The notes under the pieces: generated by a model | The model's database searches: none | What the model was told of the DNA's origin: nothing | The model's input: the letters and a program-made list of their open reading frames with translations, nothing else | Origin: Comamonadaceae bacterium | GTDB taxonomy: Bacteria; Pseudomonadota; Gammaproteobacteria; Burkholderiales; Burkholderiaceae_C | Length of the DNA: 9,368 nucleotides | Reading direction: 5' to 3' | NCBI GenBank assembly: GCA_947374505.1 | Contig: CANCCE010000101.1 | Location: 1 to 9,368 of the forward strand | Shown: piece by piece, positions 1 through 6,493 of the stretch | How the letters are laid out: each line of letters opens with the position of its first letter | Position numbering within the stretch: the first letter of the stretch is position 1 | Position numbers and translations under genes: made by a program

Positions 1-71
1 GGCTTTTTACCCACCACATCGGTGAAGGTGCCGCCCCGGTCGATCCAGAACTGCCAGCGTTTGTCGGTCAT
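1..71 (-). CDS. 5-oxoprolinase / hydantoinase A family protein, N-terminal fragment
   Basis: Only the first 23 codons are in the window; the gene runs off the left edge on the minus strand. The ATG is at 71 (complement). The protein begins MTDKRWQFWIDRGG and continues TFTDVVGKK. The RGGTFTD segment is the N-terminal nucleotide-binding signature of the hydantoinase A/5-oxoprolinase family, and the WQFWIDRGG form is typical of full-length bacterial 5-oxoprolinases. That family performs ATP-dependent opening of 5-oxoproline to glutamate in the cytoplasm. The gene is divergent from the crcB-type gene with 113 bases between the two starts. No strong ribosome binding site is visible. The family call is fairly secure; the substrate (oxoproline or another hydantoin/ketone) cannot be decided from 23 residues. 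Confidence 0.75.
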   Translation of the reverse strand, partial: MTDKRWQFWIDRGGTFTDVVGKK

Positions 72-109
72 CGTCTTGCTTGTCACGCATTACCTTTCAA
101 GGGTTTCAG

Positions 110-138
110 AAAGTATCATCTGCCAATGCTGCAAACAA
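110..138 (-). promoter_or_regulatory. Candidate sigma70-type promoter for the 5-oxoprolinase gene
   Basis: Read on the minus strand, TTGTTT (complement of 133-138) is followed by a 17-base spacer and TACTTT (complement of 110-115). The spacing is ideal and each box keeps its best-conserved positions (TTG; TA...T). It lies about 40 bases upstream of the minus-strand start codon at 71. The boxes are imperfect, so this is a weak candidate. Confidence 0.3.
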
Positions 139-171
139 CATGTTCCCACACTGATGCTCGCCCGAACGGGC

Positions 172-175
172 AGGG
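172..175 (+). promoter_or_regulatory. Ribosome binding site deciding the crcB start
   Basis: AGGG at 172-175 sits 9 bases before the ATG at 185, a normal spacing. It is only 3 bases from the in-frame TTG at 179, which is too close. ATG 185 is therefore the preferred start. Confidence 0.55.
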
Positions 176-184
176 CTATTGCTG

Positions 185-571
185 ATGCTGCCCGTCCTCG
201 CCATTTGCATCGGTGCATCGGTCGGCGCGCTAGGGCGCTGGGGTTTGAGCCTGTGGTTGTCGCCCGGCAGCTGGCTGCCGTGGGGAACGCTGGCGGCGAA
301 TCTGATCGGCGGATACTTGATTGGCGTGGCGATTGCCCTGTTTCAGGCGATGCCGCAACTCGACCCAATCTGGCGCTTGCTGCTCATCACCGGCTTCTTA
401 GGCGGCCTGACCACCTTCTCGTCTTTCTCCGCTGAAGTGGTCACCCTCCTGATGGCCGAGCGCTACGGCTTGGCGCTGCTAACCGCAGGCCTGCATGTGA
501 TCGGCTCCCTGACCATGACGGTGCTGGGAATCAAGAGTCTGGCGCTGTTGATGGCGGCTCGCTTTCACTGA
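185..571 (+). CDS. crcB: Fluoride ion channel CrcB/Fluc
   Basis: A 128-residue small hydrophobic protein of the usual CrcB length. The family exports toxic fluoride through a dual-topology dimer in the inner membrane. Visible signatures are GASVGALGRW near the N-terminus, PWGTLAANLIGG with the conserved pore Asn39, and the TTFSSFSAE box (residues 76-84) holding the fluoride-coordinating phenylalanines, followed by a conserved Glu. Four hydrophobic segments span the protein, as expected. An in-frame TTG at 179 would add two residues, but ribosome-binding-site spacing favours ATG 185. The gene stands alone between a divergent 5-oxoprolinase gene and a downstream hairpin terminator. I do not see a recognisable fluoride riboswitch upstream. 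The identification is confident. Confidence 0.95.
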   Translation: MLPVLAICIGASVGALGRWGLSLWLSPGSWLPWGTLAANLIGGYLIGVAIALFQAMPQLDPIWRLLLITGFLGGLTTFSSFSAEVVTLLMAERYGLALLTAGLHVIGSLTMTVLGIKSLALLMAARFH

Positions 572-599
572 GCCTGAAGTCGGATTTCATGGACTTATT

Positions 600-620
600 C
601 GCTTTACCGAAAGCGTTTTT
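600..620 (+). terminator. Rho-independent terminator after crcB
   Basis: CGCTTT (600-605) and AAAGCG (610-615) form a perfect 6-bp stem around a 4-base loop (ACCG). A run of five T follows at 616-620. It lies 29 bases past the crcB stop. The stem is short and only half G/C, so termination may be partial. The end of the T-run doubles as the start of the next promoter's -35 box. Confidence 0.6.
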
Positions 621-647
621 GACAAGGCTTACCAATACTGCTAACTT
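619..647 (+). promoter_or_regulatory. Candidate sigma70 promoter for the SEDS-PBP-phosphosignalling operon
   Basis: A perfect TTGACA (619-624) is followed by a 17-base spacer and TAACTT (642-647), which keeps the T, A and final T of the -10 consensus. It is 30 bases upstream of the ATG at 677 and is the only promoter-like element I see before the six-gene block. The perfect -35 and ideal spacing support it; the -10 box is weak, so activator help is possible. Confidence 0.5.
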
Positions 648-676
648 CTCGTTTTTTATAAGCTCAGCAGTTCAAT

Positions 677-2596
677 ATGGCGCACCAAAGTATGTCCAAA
701 AAAAAGGGTCAGCGCCGCGGTCTTTGGGTGGCTATTCTGGTCGCAGCACTGGTTCTAGGATTTGAGTTATTTTTAATCAAGCACATTCCAGTTACGCAGC
801 AAAGCAATGTGGTCGGCATTCAATATGTTGTTGCCAGTGAGGCCTTCAAATCGAGGCCGCCGTCGCCCATGGGACCTCAAGAATTTTGTGAGTCATGGAC
901 GGGCCAGGCCAGCAGCCAGGTCGACTGTAGAACGGCGCTGTCAATCTCAAGTCTGCAAGCACTGAAGTCAGACTCCGCCGACAACACACTTGCTCAGGCC
1001 CAAGCGCAAGCGCAGTTGCACCTGACATGGATGAAATCCCTGCGCAGCGAAATGGAAGGCCAAGCCAAAGACCGACCCATACAAACCACCTTGCTGGCCG
1101 CTTTGAATGCCCGCATTGATGCGGCAGACCGCCTCAACGAACCCGTGCTGACCACGCAAAGTTCAGACCCCTACCCGCGGATGTTTCAGGGGTTGTCGCT
1201 CATAGCGGGTAAGAGCTACGACAGCCTGAGAGATCAATTCCCGGCCAAGCACTGGGACATTGCCCCTCTGCTGAATGGCGGTGAAATTTTGCTGGAACGC
1301 GCGCAGACGCAAGAAAACACGCTGAACCGATTGCCTTGGCTGGTTTTGTTGAGTTCGGCCTTGTTGCTGGCGCTGGGCTATTGGCGGGACCGTTGGACCG
1401 GCTTGGTCTGCATCGGCATCTACCTTGGCATCACGTCACTCGGCCTGCTTCTGGCAGCGGATGCTGCAACGCAATATGGCCAAAACAGCGTGTCCTACAG
1501 TTTGAATCCTCTGGGCAAACAGCTTGACCGACAAATGGACGTACAACTCGCCGGTTACCTTTTGCTAGGCTTGATTTTGCTGTTCAAACCGTGGCTGCCC
1601 AAACTCTCCAGCTTCGTTTTGCAGCACCACTTCGCGAGTGTCTGGATCGTTGCGTTGCTGGTCGTGACGGCCTACTCTCTGCAAAGTCACGCCATTGGCT
1701 CTGAGACACTCAAATTGGGGCTGGTCCTGCTCGCAGCCGGATTGATGACAGACCAGGGGCGGGTGCTGCACCTGATTCGCAAATACGCGCCCGATGTGTT
1801 TCGACCCAGCCTGATGTGGCGCGCCTTCAGAGGCAGGCGTAAGCCTGACGCGACGGTCAGCAGCGCGACCCGTCAAGTATTGGGCCACATCGCCGGACCT
1901 CTGCTTCACTTTTCAGCTTTTGGCTTTGCGGTGCTGCTGCTGGTGTCGATGGTGTTCAAGGACCTTGGCGGGGCACTGATTGCCGCACTGATATTGATAA
2001 CCACCCTTTTCCTTTTCTTTGGTTCCCGCCCTGCGCTGCTGTCGCTCACGGCCATGGGCTTGGCAGGTGCCGTGCTGAGTCAAACCGACAAGGTGCAGCG
2101 GCGCATACAACTCATGCTGGACCCGATGACCGCACCGGTCAGTGATTTCGCGCGATTGGCGGCCTTTAGCGAAGCCTCCAAACCCAGCGGCTTTGGCTTG
2201 GGGCAGATCGCTTGGTGCAACCAGGAAGGCACTTGCCTGCCAATGCAAGTGCTCAGTGACTACGTGCCGACCTTGCTGAACGGTCTGTGGGGACCGCACG
2301 TGACGCAACTTCTGTTTGTTGGCCTTTGCCTTTACTTTACCGCCATGGCCGGTCTGGCTTGCTGGCGTTATTTGACTGACAGCGGTAGCCAACGGCTGAT
2401 GGTCATGGTGGCATTTCTCCTGTTCCTAGCAAGCGTTTTTCAAACCGTCATCACGTTTTTTGGGAACTGGCGATGGATCCCCTTGACGGGTTTGGGGGTC
2501 CCGCTGTTGAGCATCGGTATTTCATCGATGCTGGCACCGACCCTGGCCATCGCCCTGCTACTGACTTGCAACGGTCGCTCAAGCGCTTCGTCATGA
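677..2596 (+). CDS. SEDS family (RodA/FtsW-like) protein with large N-terminal extracytoplasmic extension
   Basis: 639 residues, against roughly 370-420 for typical RodA/FtsW. The SEDS family polymerises lipid II glycan strands together with a class B PBP. A basic N-terminus and a first helix (about 16-34) are followed by about 180 mostly polar residues (about 35-218), predicted extracytoplasmic, with Cys71 and Cys84 and an Ala-Gln repeat. The multi-helix SEDS core starts near 219. SEDS marks include FKDLGGAL with Asp429 matching the catalytic Asp of RodA (PDLGTA-like), RRIQLMLDP, GFGLGQ (505-510) and the C-terminal signature NWRWIPLTGLGVPLLSIGISS (597-617; compare PxTGxxxPxxSxGxS). Cys514 and Cys520 flank the large outer loop. 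The start has no strong Shine-Dalgarno, and Met6 (692) is an alternative. The stop overlaps the next start as ATGA. The SEDS assignment is secure; RodA versus FtsW is not resolved, though pairing with the PBP suggests a self-contained wall synthase. Confidence 0.88.
   Translation: MAHQSMSKKKGQRRGLWVAILVAALVLGFELFLIKHIPVTQQSNVVGIQYVVASEAFKSRPPSPMGPQEFCESWTGQASSQVDCRTALSISSLQALKSDSADNTLAQAQAQAQLHLTWMKSLRSEMEGQAKDRPIQTTLLAALNARIDAADRLNEPVLTTQSSDPYPRMFQGLSLIAGKSYDSLRDQFPAKHWDIAPLLNGGEILLERAQTQENTLNRLPWLVLLSSALLLALGYWRDRWTGLVCIGIYLGITSLGLLLAADAATQYGQNSVSYSLNPLGKQLDRQMDVQLAGYLLLGLILLFKPWLPKLSSFVLQHHFASVWIVALLVVTAYSLQSHAIGSETLKLGLVLLAAGLMTDQGRVLHLIRKYAPDVFRPSLMWRAFRGRRKPDATVSSATRQVLGHIAGPLLHFSAFGFAVLLLVSMVFKDLGGALIAALILITTLFLFFGSRPALLSLTAMGLAGAVLSQTDKVQRRIQLMLDPMTAPVSDFARLAAFSEASKPSGFGLGQIAWCNQEGTCLPMQVLSDYVPTLLNGLWGPHVTQLLFVGLCLYFTAMAGLACWRYLTDSGSQRLMVMVAFLLFLASVFQTVITFFGNWRWIPLTGLGVPLLSIGISSMLAPTLAIALLLTCNGRSSASS
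992..1015 (+). repeat. Ala-Gln dipeptide repeat (AQ x4) in the SEDS extension
   Basis: Four consecutive Ala-Gln codon pairs encode residues 106-113, flanked by Leu on both sides. The codons vary (GCT/GCC/GCG, CAG/CAA), so it is a protein-level repeat more than a DNA microsatellite. It lies in the extracytoplasmic extension and probably belongs to a helix. Confidence 0.6.
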
Positions 2597-4503
2597 CCCA
2601 CCACACGCGTGAACTCCTGACCAGGCTGATTTGGTTGGCACTTTCGATGCTGGCGCTGCTGGCTGCCACGATGCTCTGGTTCAGCTATAACGCTGACGAC
2701 TCAGCCGTCTCCTCGATCTTCAAACCCGGCCGCAAAATTGCGCAGCTGAATGCCATGGCGAAAGCCCTGCAAGACGCCCAGTCTCCCGATGCGCCTGCGG
2801 TCAATCCAAAACCGCAACCCATTGCCTGCGACGCCCGTGGCATGGCGATTCTCAAAATCAGGGTGATGGAGAGCTTTGCACTGAGTCCGGATCAAGCCGA
2901 CCAACTGATCGGACGCATGCACGACCGCATCGACTTTTCGCAGCGCTGCACTGAATGGGTCGACAACATGCAGACGCTGGCCAAATACCAATCGGGCCAT
3001 GCACAAACCGTCCGATCCGTCCCCCTGGCACAGCCTTTTGATGAGGCGCTGTCAGAGCAGGTCTCTTGGACGCGGCGTTTACCGTGCCTGTTCTACAGCA
3101 TCGGACCGCAGCTGGGTCTGGCTGCGGGCAATCCGGTTCAATGCTTTCGGGAGCAGCTCGTCTTCAGCACACCGCCGCGCGACATCCACAATGGCATGCA
3201 GCAGGCGATTGGCCTGAGCAAAAGCCTGCTGGCCAATGCCAATACATCGGCTTTTCTCAGCCTGAATCAACGTGACCTGTTGCTGACCCTTGATGACAAA
3301 ATGCAACCGGTGTTGGATGGCATGAGCCGCTGCCTCACGCAACCTGACAGCTGCCCACGCAGTGTCCGGCTGCCGGCGCTAAAGCATGTATCAGCCGTCA
3401 TCATGGACGTCCAGTCCGGTGATATTCTGGCAACGCTCTGCTGGTCTGGCCCCTGCGACAAGCTCAAGGCCATGGGGCCGTTGGGTGCCCTGCTGATCGA
3501 GACGCCGCCGGCCTCTACCGCCAAACTGTTGCATGCGATGGTGTTGGCGCAAGGCGGTACGGTTGATGGGTTGATGCTGCAGCGACAGATCAAAACGTCC
3601 GGTCAGGAAATAAACTCAGTCGTCAGTAAGCGCAACGAGTGGTGGGAAAAGCAAGCGATTTGCGATGCACGCTCAGGCCCATGCCAGCATCCAAGATTGG
3701 TCGAGGAGATGGCTGAGCAACTTGGCTGGGGCACTGACTGTCGCCCCGCTGATATTCAGTGTGGCCGCTTGGGCCTGCTGCGTGAAACTGATTCGATGAT
3801 TTTCTCAGGCTTCATCGGTCGACTCAAAGTGACCAACCCCCAGGCAAAAGCCAGCACCATGATGGACTGGAAAGACTACGACCAGATCCGTCAGGGCAAA
3901 AAGAAGTCGCCCGCCTCCACCAGCTACTTCAATACGGCGCTGGCCGTCCAGTCGGCCATTGGCGCAGGTGATTCACGCACCAGCGCGTTAGGCTTGGCCC
4001 ACTTGTCGAGTCATATCGCCCGTATGGCACAAGGCCAGCCACCCCAGCGGCCCGCCCTGATCCGGCCTTTGACCAACGGCACCATCGCCATCAGAGGAAG
4101 CGAACCCAGCGCGGCCCAACGCAACACGGCCATGACGGTGATGGGAGGCATGCGCAAGGTCCTCGAACCTGCCGAAGCGGGTTGGAGCGGGTCGGGCACC
4201 GTGGCCGGTGCCTTCCAGCGCGAATTCAAACGGACCTGCGCAGAGGACTGCGGTATTTGGGCCAAGACCGGAACCGTCAGTCAGCAAGATCGAGGCTTTG
4301 CCGGGGCCACCCTCTTCAGCGGGATCATCGACCTGCCGCGACTGCAGCAGTGGCGGTATAAAAATGACACCCCAACGACTGGGCGACGCATCGCCATCGG
4401 CGTGATCGTCCATCCGAAAGCGCCGGGGCACAGCGTGCACCTCGCGGGTGAGATAGCCATGCAACTGGCATCCGAGTTGTCCTTCCAAGGAGCCCCCCAG
4501 TGA
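2593..4503 (+). CDS. Class B penicillin-binding protein (peptidoglycan transpeptidase), cysteine-rich
   Basis: 636 residues from the ATG that overlaps the SEDS stop (ATGA at 2593-2596). The frame is open upstream to an ATG at 2473, but those 40 codons lie inside the SEDS gene and would put a polar stretch before the membrane anchor. A single helix (about 13-31) anchors a long extracytoplasmic domain. Transpeptidase marks are STAK (Ser308 nucleophile, Lys311), KTGT (558-561), and the AIGAG...TSALGLAHLSSHIARMAQG segment typical of the fold. The middle motif is not a clean SxN: the best candidate is SKRN (345-348), 37 residues after Ser308. There are 14 cysteines, all predicted extracytoplasmic, many in close pairs (for example CLTQPDSC, CWSGPC, CAEDC). 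Family role: cross-links glycan strands made by its SEDS partner. The family call is confident; activity needs proof because of the altered second motif. Confidence 0.88.
   Translation: MTHHTRELLTRLIWLALSMLALLAATMLWFSYNADDSAVSSIFKPGRKIAQLNAMAKALQDAQSPDAPAVNPKPQPIACDARGMAILKIRVMESFALSPDQADQLIGRMHDRIDFSQRCTEWVDNMQTLAKYQSGHAQTVRSVPLAQPFDEALSEQVSWTRRLPCLFYSIGPQLGLAAGNPVQCFREQLVFSTPPRDIHNGMQQAIGLSKSLLANANTSAFLSLNQRDLLLTLDDKMQPVLDGMSRCLTQPDSCPRSVRLPALKHVSAVIMDVQSGDILATLCWSGPCDKLKAMGPLGALLIETPPASTAKLLHAMVLAQGGTVDGLMLQRQIKTSGQEINSVVSKRNEWWEKQAICDARSGPCQHPRLVEEMAEQLGWGTDCRPADIQCGRLGLLRETDSMIFSGFIGRLKVTNPQAKASTMMDWKDYDQIRQGKKKSPASTSYFNTALAVQSAIGAGDSRTSALGLAHLSSHIARMAQGQPPQRPALIRPLTNGTIAIRGSEPSAAQRNTAMTVMGGMRKVLEPAEAGWSGSGTVAGAFQREFKRTCAEDCGIWAKTGTVSQQDRGFAGATLFSGIIDLPRLQQWRYKNDTPTTGRRIAIGVIVHPKAPGHSVHLAGEIAMQLASELSFQGAPQ
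4487..4492 (+). promoter_or_regulatory. Ribosome binding site supporting a GTG start at 4500
   Basis: AAGGAG at 4487-4492 lies inside the end of the PBP gene, 7 bases before GTG 4500. It is near-perfect and strongly supports GTG as the start of the 97-residue gene, which overlaps the PBP stop codon (4501-4503). Confidence 0.7.
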
Positions 4504-4793
4504 CAGCAGACAGCAGCACCAGCCGTCGTTACCACTTTGACGAAGACAGCCTGCCCGCCGTTCAACTGCTGGCTTTTTCGCTTGAGCTCCGGAAATTACT
4601 GCAGTCACGCGGCCAGCTGACCGGACTCATACCGAAGTCTGTGTATGAGGCGGTACCCACCTCAACTTTTCAAGAGCTCATTTACGACACGCTGTCGCCG
4701 CTGCATGTGGACCTCGCCCATCGTCTGACCTTGAAGGTTCATGACGCTGCGCATTTTGAAATCAAGATCGACACTAAAGGAAACGAACCATGA
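4500..4793 (+). CDS. Hypothetical 97-residue cytoplasmic protein in SEDS-PBP-FHA operon
   Basis: I do not recognise this protein. It starts at GTG 4500, supported by a strong AAGGAG, overlaps the PBP stop by four bases and ends in an ATGA overlap with the FHA gene. No signal peptide or membrane segment is visible, so it is probably cytoplasmic. The middle (about 18-60) looks helical (AVQLLAFSLELRKLLQSRG, then YEAVPTSTFQELIYDTLS) and the end has alternating hydrophobic residues suggesting strands (HRLTLKVHDAAHFEIKID). The overlaps on both sides and its ordinary codon use make it a real gene. Its position between the extracytoplasmic synthase genes and the cytoplasmic signalling genes suggests an adaptor or regulatory subunit, but this is inference from position alone. 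Confidence 0.8.
   Translation: MTADSSTSRRYHFDEDSLPAVQLLAFSLELRKLLQSRGQLTGLIPKSVYEAVPTSTFQELIYDTLSPLHVDLAHRLTLKVHDAAHFEIKIDTKGNEP
4776..4781 (+). promoter_or_regulatory. Ribosome binding site for the FHA gene
   Basis: AAAGGA at 4776-4781, 8 bases before ATG 4790, inside the end of the 97-residue gene. It shows that the FHA gene can be initiated independently as well as through the ATGA overlap. Confidence 0.6.
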
Positions 4794-5821
4794 GTTTGAT
4801 GGACTTATTCAAAAGCGGTGGCGCCAAGTCATCTGTCGAAACCTTCAAGACACGTCACACCGACGAGTTTGCAGACTCGGTGCTACTGGAGCTTAAAAGT
4901 GTCGCGACAGAGGCCGTGAAGCGGGCGATTGAAGCACGTGAATCGCGCTACATGAAAGCCGTTCTGGACGAAAGCTACTTCGTTCTAGACAGCTTGGTCA
5001 TTACGCCCAAAGATCGGGACATCGCCCAAAAATTTGATGAATTTTTGACGACCCATGAGGCCGTTGATCCGCAGTTTAGACGGCAGTTTTTTCAGCAGGT
5101 GATTCAACGGGAATACCGCTCGTCCCGCGGCAGCTCAGTACGGGTACCGCCAGAATTTGAAGCCAACGTGCAACTCGGGCAAGACTCACTAGATAATTTG
5201 ACCAGCGAAGAAGGCTTTCAGATTGCACTGAAAGGCCGCCGAATTTCGTTCACCGTCGAGGCCAGCCTGAGTGGTCCGCTGAAGCGTGAAGCACCAGCGG
5301 GACGCTTTGGTAAAGCGTTTTCAACGCAGCCACCGGGAGCACCAACGCTGGATGAGGCTGCAGCGTTTTCAGGCCAGCCAGGTGACAACCCTCCACGGTC
5401 CAACCGCAAGTTGGAGATCAAGCTGACGGACGCCCTTGGCGACAGCCAGCACACGCTGGTCTTACCCGCCCTGATCGGACGCGAGCCGGAGCCGATGTGC
5501 AAGCAATATGGCCTCACCCCCTTGCGCGTGGAGTCCACTTTTGTGTCGCGCCAGCAACTCGTGGTGCTGGAGGTTGCCGGCCAGGTCTATTACTTTTTAC
5601 CGGACAGTGCCTCACTCAGTTGCGTGCGTGCCGACGGACTGGTGCTCGAAAAGCTCAAACTCTACGCGCTGGATGCCACTACAAGCACAGTCCTGCGCAG
5701 TGGTATTCCGCCTGAGGGAGTGAGCGCCAATCATCTGCAGGGCTCCAATGCGGACTACGCGGTTATCCAATTGAGTCTTGCCGGCCACAAAGGGACACCG
5801 CGCCCGAAAGCTGGCGCATGA
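4790..5821 (+). CDS. FHA-like domain protein (FhaA-like architecture)
   Basis: 343 residues with no signal peptide or membrane helix, so cytoplasmic. The N-terminal part (about 1-130) is rich in charged, helical sequence and has a YFVLDSLVITPKDRD stretch. This layout recalls the N-terminal domain of actinobacterial FhaA (DUF3662-like), though I can claim resemblance of layout only. A Pro/Ala/Gly-rich linker (about 165-205) leads to a C-terminal FHA-like domain (about 207-335). That domain has LPALIGRE (Gly230-Arg231) and FVSRQQLVV (Ser253-Arg254) aligned with the GR and SRxH motifs; the His of SRxH is Gln256, and the usual NG of the last motif is not evident. FHA domains bind phosphothreonine peptides, so this is the natural reader for the kinase/phosphatase pair downstream. 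It overlaps both neighbours by ATGA. Whether it still binds phosphothreonine is uncertain. Confidence 0.75.
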   Translation: MSLMDLFKSGGAKSSVETFKTRHTDEFADSVLLELKSVATEAVKRAIEARESRYMKAVLDESYFVLDSLVITPKDRDIAQKFDEFLTTHEAVDPQFRRQFFQQVIQREYRSSRGSSVRVPPEFEANVQLGQDSLDNLTSEEGFQIALKGRRISFTVEASLSGPLKREAPAGRFGKAFSTQPPGAPTLDEAAAFSGQPGDNPPRSNRKLEIKLTDALGDSQHTLVLPALIGREPEPMCKQYGLTPLRVESTFVSRQQLVVLEVAGQVYYFLPDSASLSCVRADGLVLEKLKLYALDATTSTVLRSGIPPEGVSANHLQGSNADYAVIQLSLAGHKGTPRPKAGA

Positions 5822-6489
5822 GCCTGCGCTGTGTGCATGCCTGTGCATTGAACGTGAGCGCTGAAGAGTCCATGGGCTTCGACGCTTTCAGCGCCAACAC
5901 AGAAGACTGTATTTTCACCTTGTGCGACGGTGCTAACAGCTGCCCCGAGAGTGGTACTGCAGCGCGTTGGCTCAGCCGGGTGATGGCGCAGGTTGACACG
6001 GAGAATCTGAAAGACAAGCTGATCTCGACACATATCGACATGTGCGAAAAATTTCCTGAAACAGGCAGTACCTTGCTGCGGGTTCATGCGCATGCACAAG
6101 GACTTGAACTGGCCACCCTGGGTGACAGCTTTCTTTGGCTGTTCAATAAACCCTGGGGCGGGCTGGCACCCTGGCGCTGTATTGACCAACTGCCACGCGA
6201 CGTTGATGAAGAAGGCAACCCGACACAGCTTGTCGGCTCTGAGGTCTGCCACACCTTGCACACCAAGCTGCACCCACCCAAAGGGCTTTACTGCGCTGTC
6301 CTGATGTCAGATGGGCCGGGCCTTGTCACCGTTGAGACGCACCTGCAAGCCCGAGTGGCGCTGCTCGGTCGTGCCGAACCCAGCGCTGCCGACCTCGACT
6401 ACCTGTGCCATTCGCTGGCGATGGATGCCCATGCCGCCGGTTGCCGTGACGACAACAGCGTTGCGATGGTCTGGCTCAAATACACCTGA
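5818..6489 (+). CDS. PP2C-family (PPM) protein phosphatase
   Basis: 223 residues, slightly shorter than the usual 240-260-residue bacterial PP2C core, with no membrane segment. The PPM metal-binding pattern is visible in order: GFDAF (Asp22, the position of the usual NQD/NED Asp), LCDGAN (Asp37-Gly38), TGSTLL (82-87), LGDSF (Asp103), MSDG (Asp165-Gly166) and RDDNSVAMV (Asp212-Asn213). These acidic residues bind the Mn/Mg pair that hydrolyses phosphoserine/phosphothreonine, so the protein is probably active. The second glycine of the usual DGxGG is missing. It starts in an ATGA overlap with the FHA gene, with only a weak ribosome binding site, which suggests translational coupling. It is the counterpart of actinobacterial PstP, but soluble and without the membrane helix and external domain of PstP. 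The likely partner is the kinase-like protein encoded 10 bases downstream. Confidence 0.87.
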   Translation: MSLRCVHACALNVSAEESMGFDAFSANTEDCIFTLCDGANSCPESGTAARWLSRVMAQVDTENLKDKLISTHIDMCEKFPETGSTLLRVHAHAQGLELATLGDSFLWLFNKPWGGLAPWRCIDQLPRDVDEEGNPTQLVGSEVCHTLHTKLHPPKGLYCAVLMSDGPGLVTVETHLQARVALLGRAEPSAADLDYLCHSLAMDAHAAGCRDDNSVAMVWLKYT

Positions 6490-6493
6490 GGAA
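6488..6493 (+). promoter_or_regulatory. Ribosome binding site deciding a TTG start for the kinase-like gene
   Basis: GAGGAA at 6488-6493 overlaps the PP2C stop codon and ends 6 bases before TTG 6500. The frame is open back to an ATG at 6311, but that extension lies entirely inside the PP2C gene and reads as out-of-frame noise. TTG 6500 is therefore preferred. Confidence 0.65.

Noticed and set aside
116..184. Possible fluoride riboswitch upstream of crcB, including a small GCCC/GGGC hairpin (160-171).
   Set aside because: The conserved features of the crcB-motif RNA are not recognisable and the hairpin is only 4 bp next to the ribosome binding site. A covariance-model search would decide.
589..759. 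Small ORF starting at ATG 589, sharing ATGGACTTATTC with the start region of the FHA gene (near 4799).
   Set aside because: It runs through the terminator and promoter and into the SEDS gene out of frame. A single 12-base match is compatible with chance and there is no flanking similarity.
1913..2392. 159-codon minus-strand ORF opposite the SEDS gene.
   Set aside because: Low-complexity His/Gln-rich translation typical of the reverse strand of a hydrophobic gene; the plus-strand SEDS signatures explain the region.
2473..2592. Upstream in-frame ATG giving a 676-residue PBP.
   Set aside because: The 40 extra codons lie inside the SEDS C-terminal signature and read as out-of-frame sequence. 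The ATGA overlap at 2593 places the membrane anchor correctly.
3988..4608. 206-codon minus-strand ORF opposite the PBP end.
   Set aside because: It spans the KTGT-containing end of the PBP and the start of the 97-residue gene. Its composition looks like a shadow and no family is recognisable.
5755..6273. 172-codon minus-strand ORF opposite the PP2C gene.
   Set aside because: The plus strand has clear PP2C motifs throughout; the reverse translation shows none.
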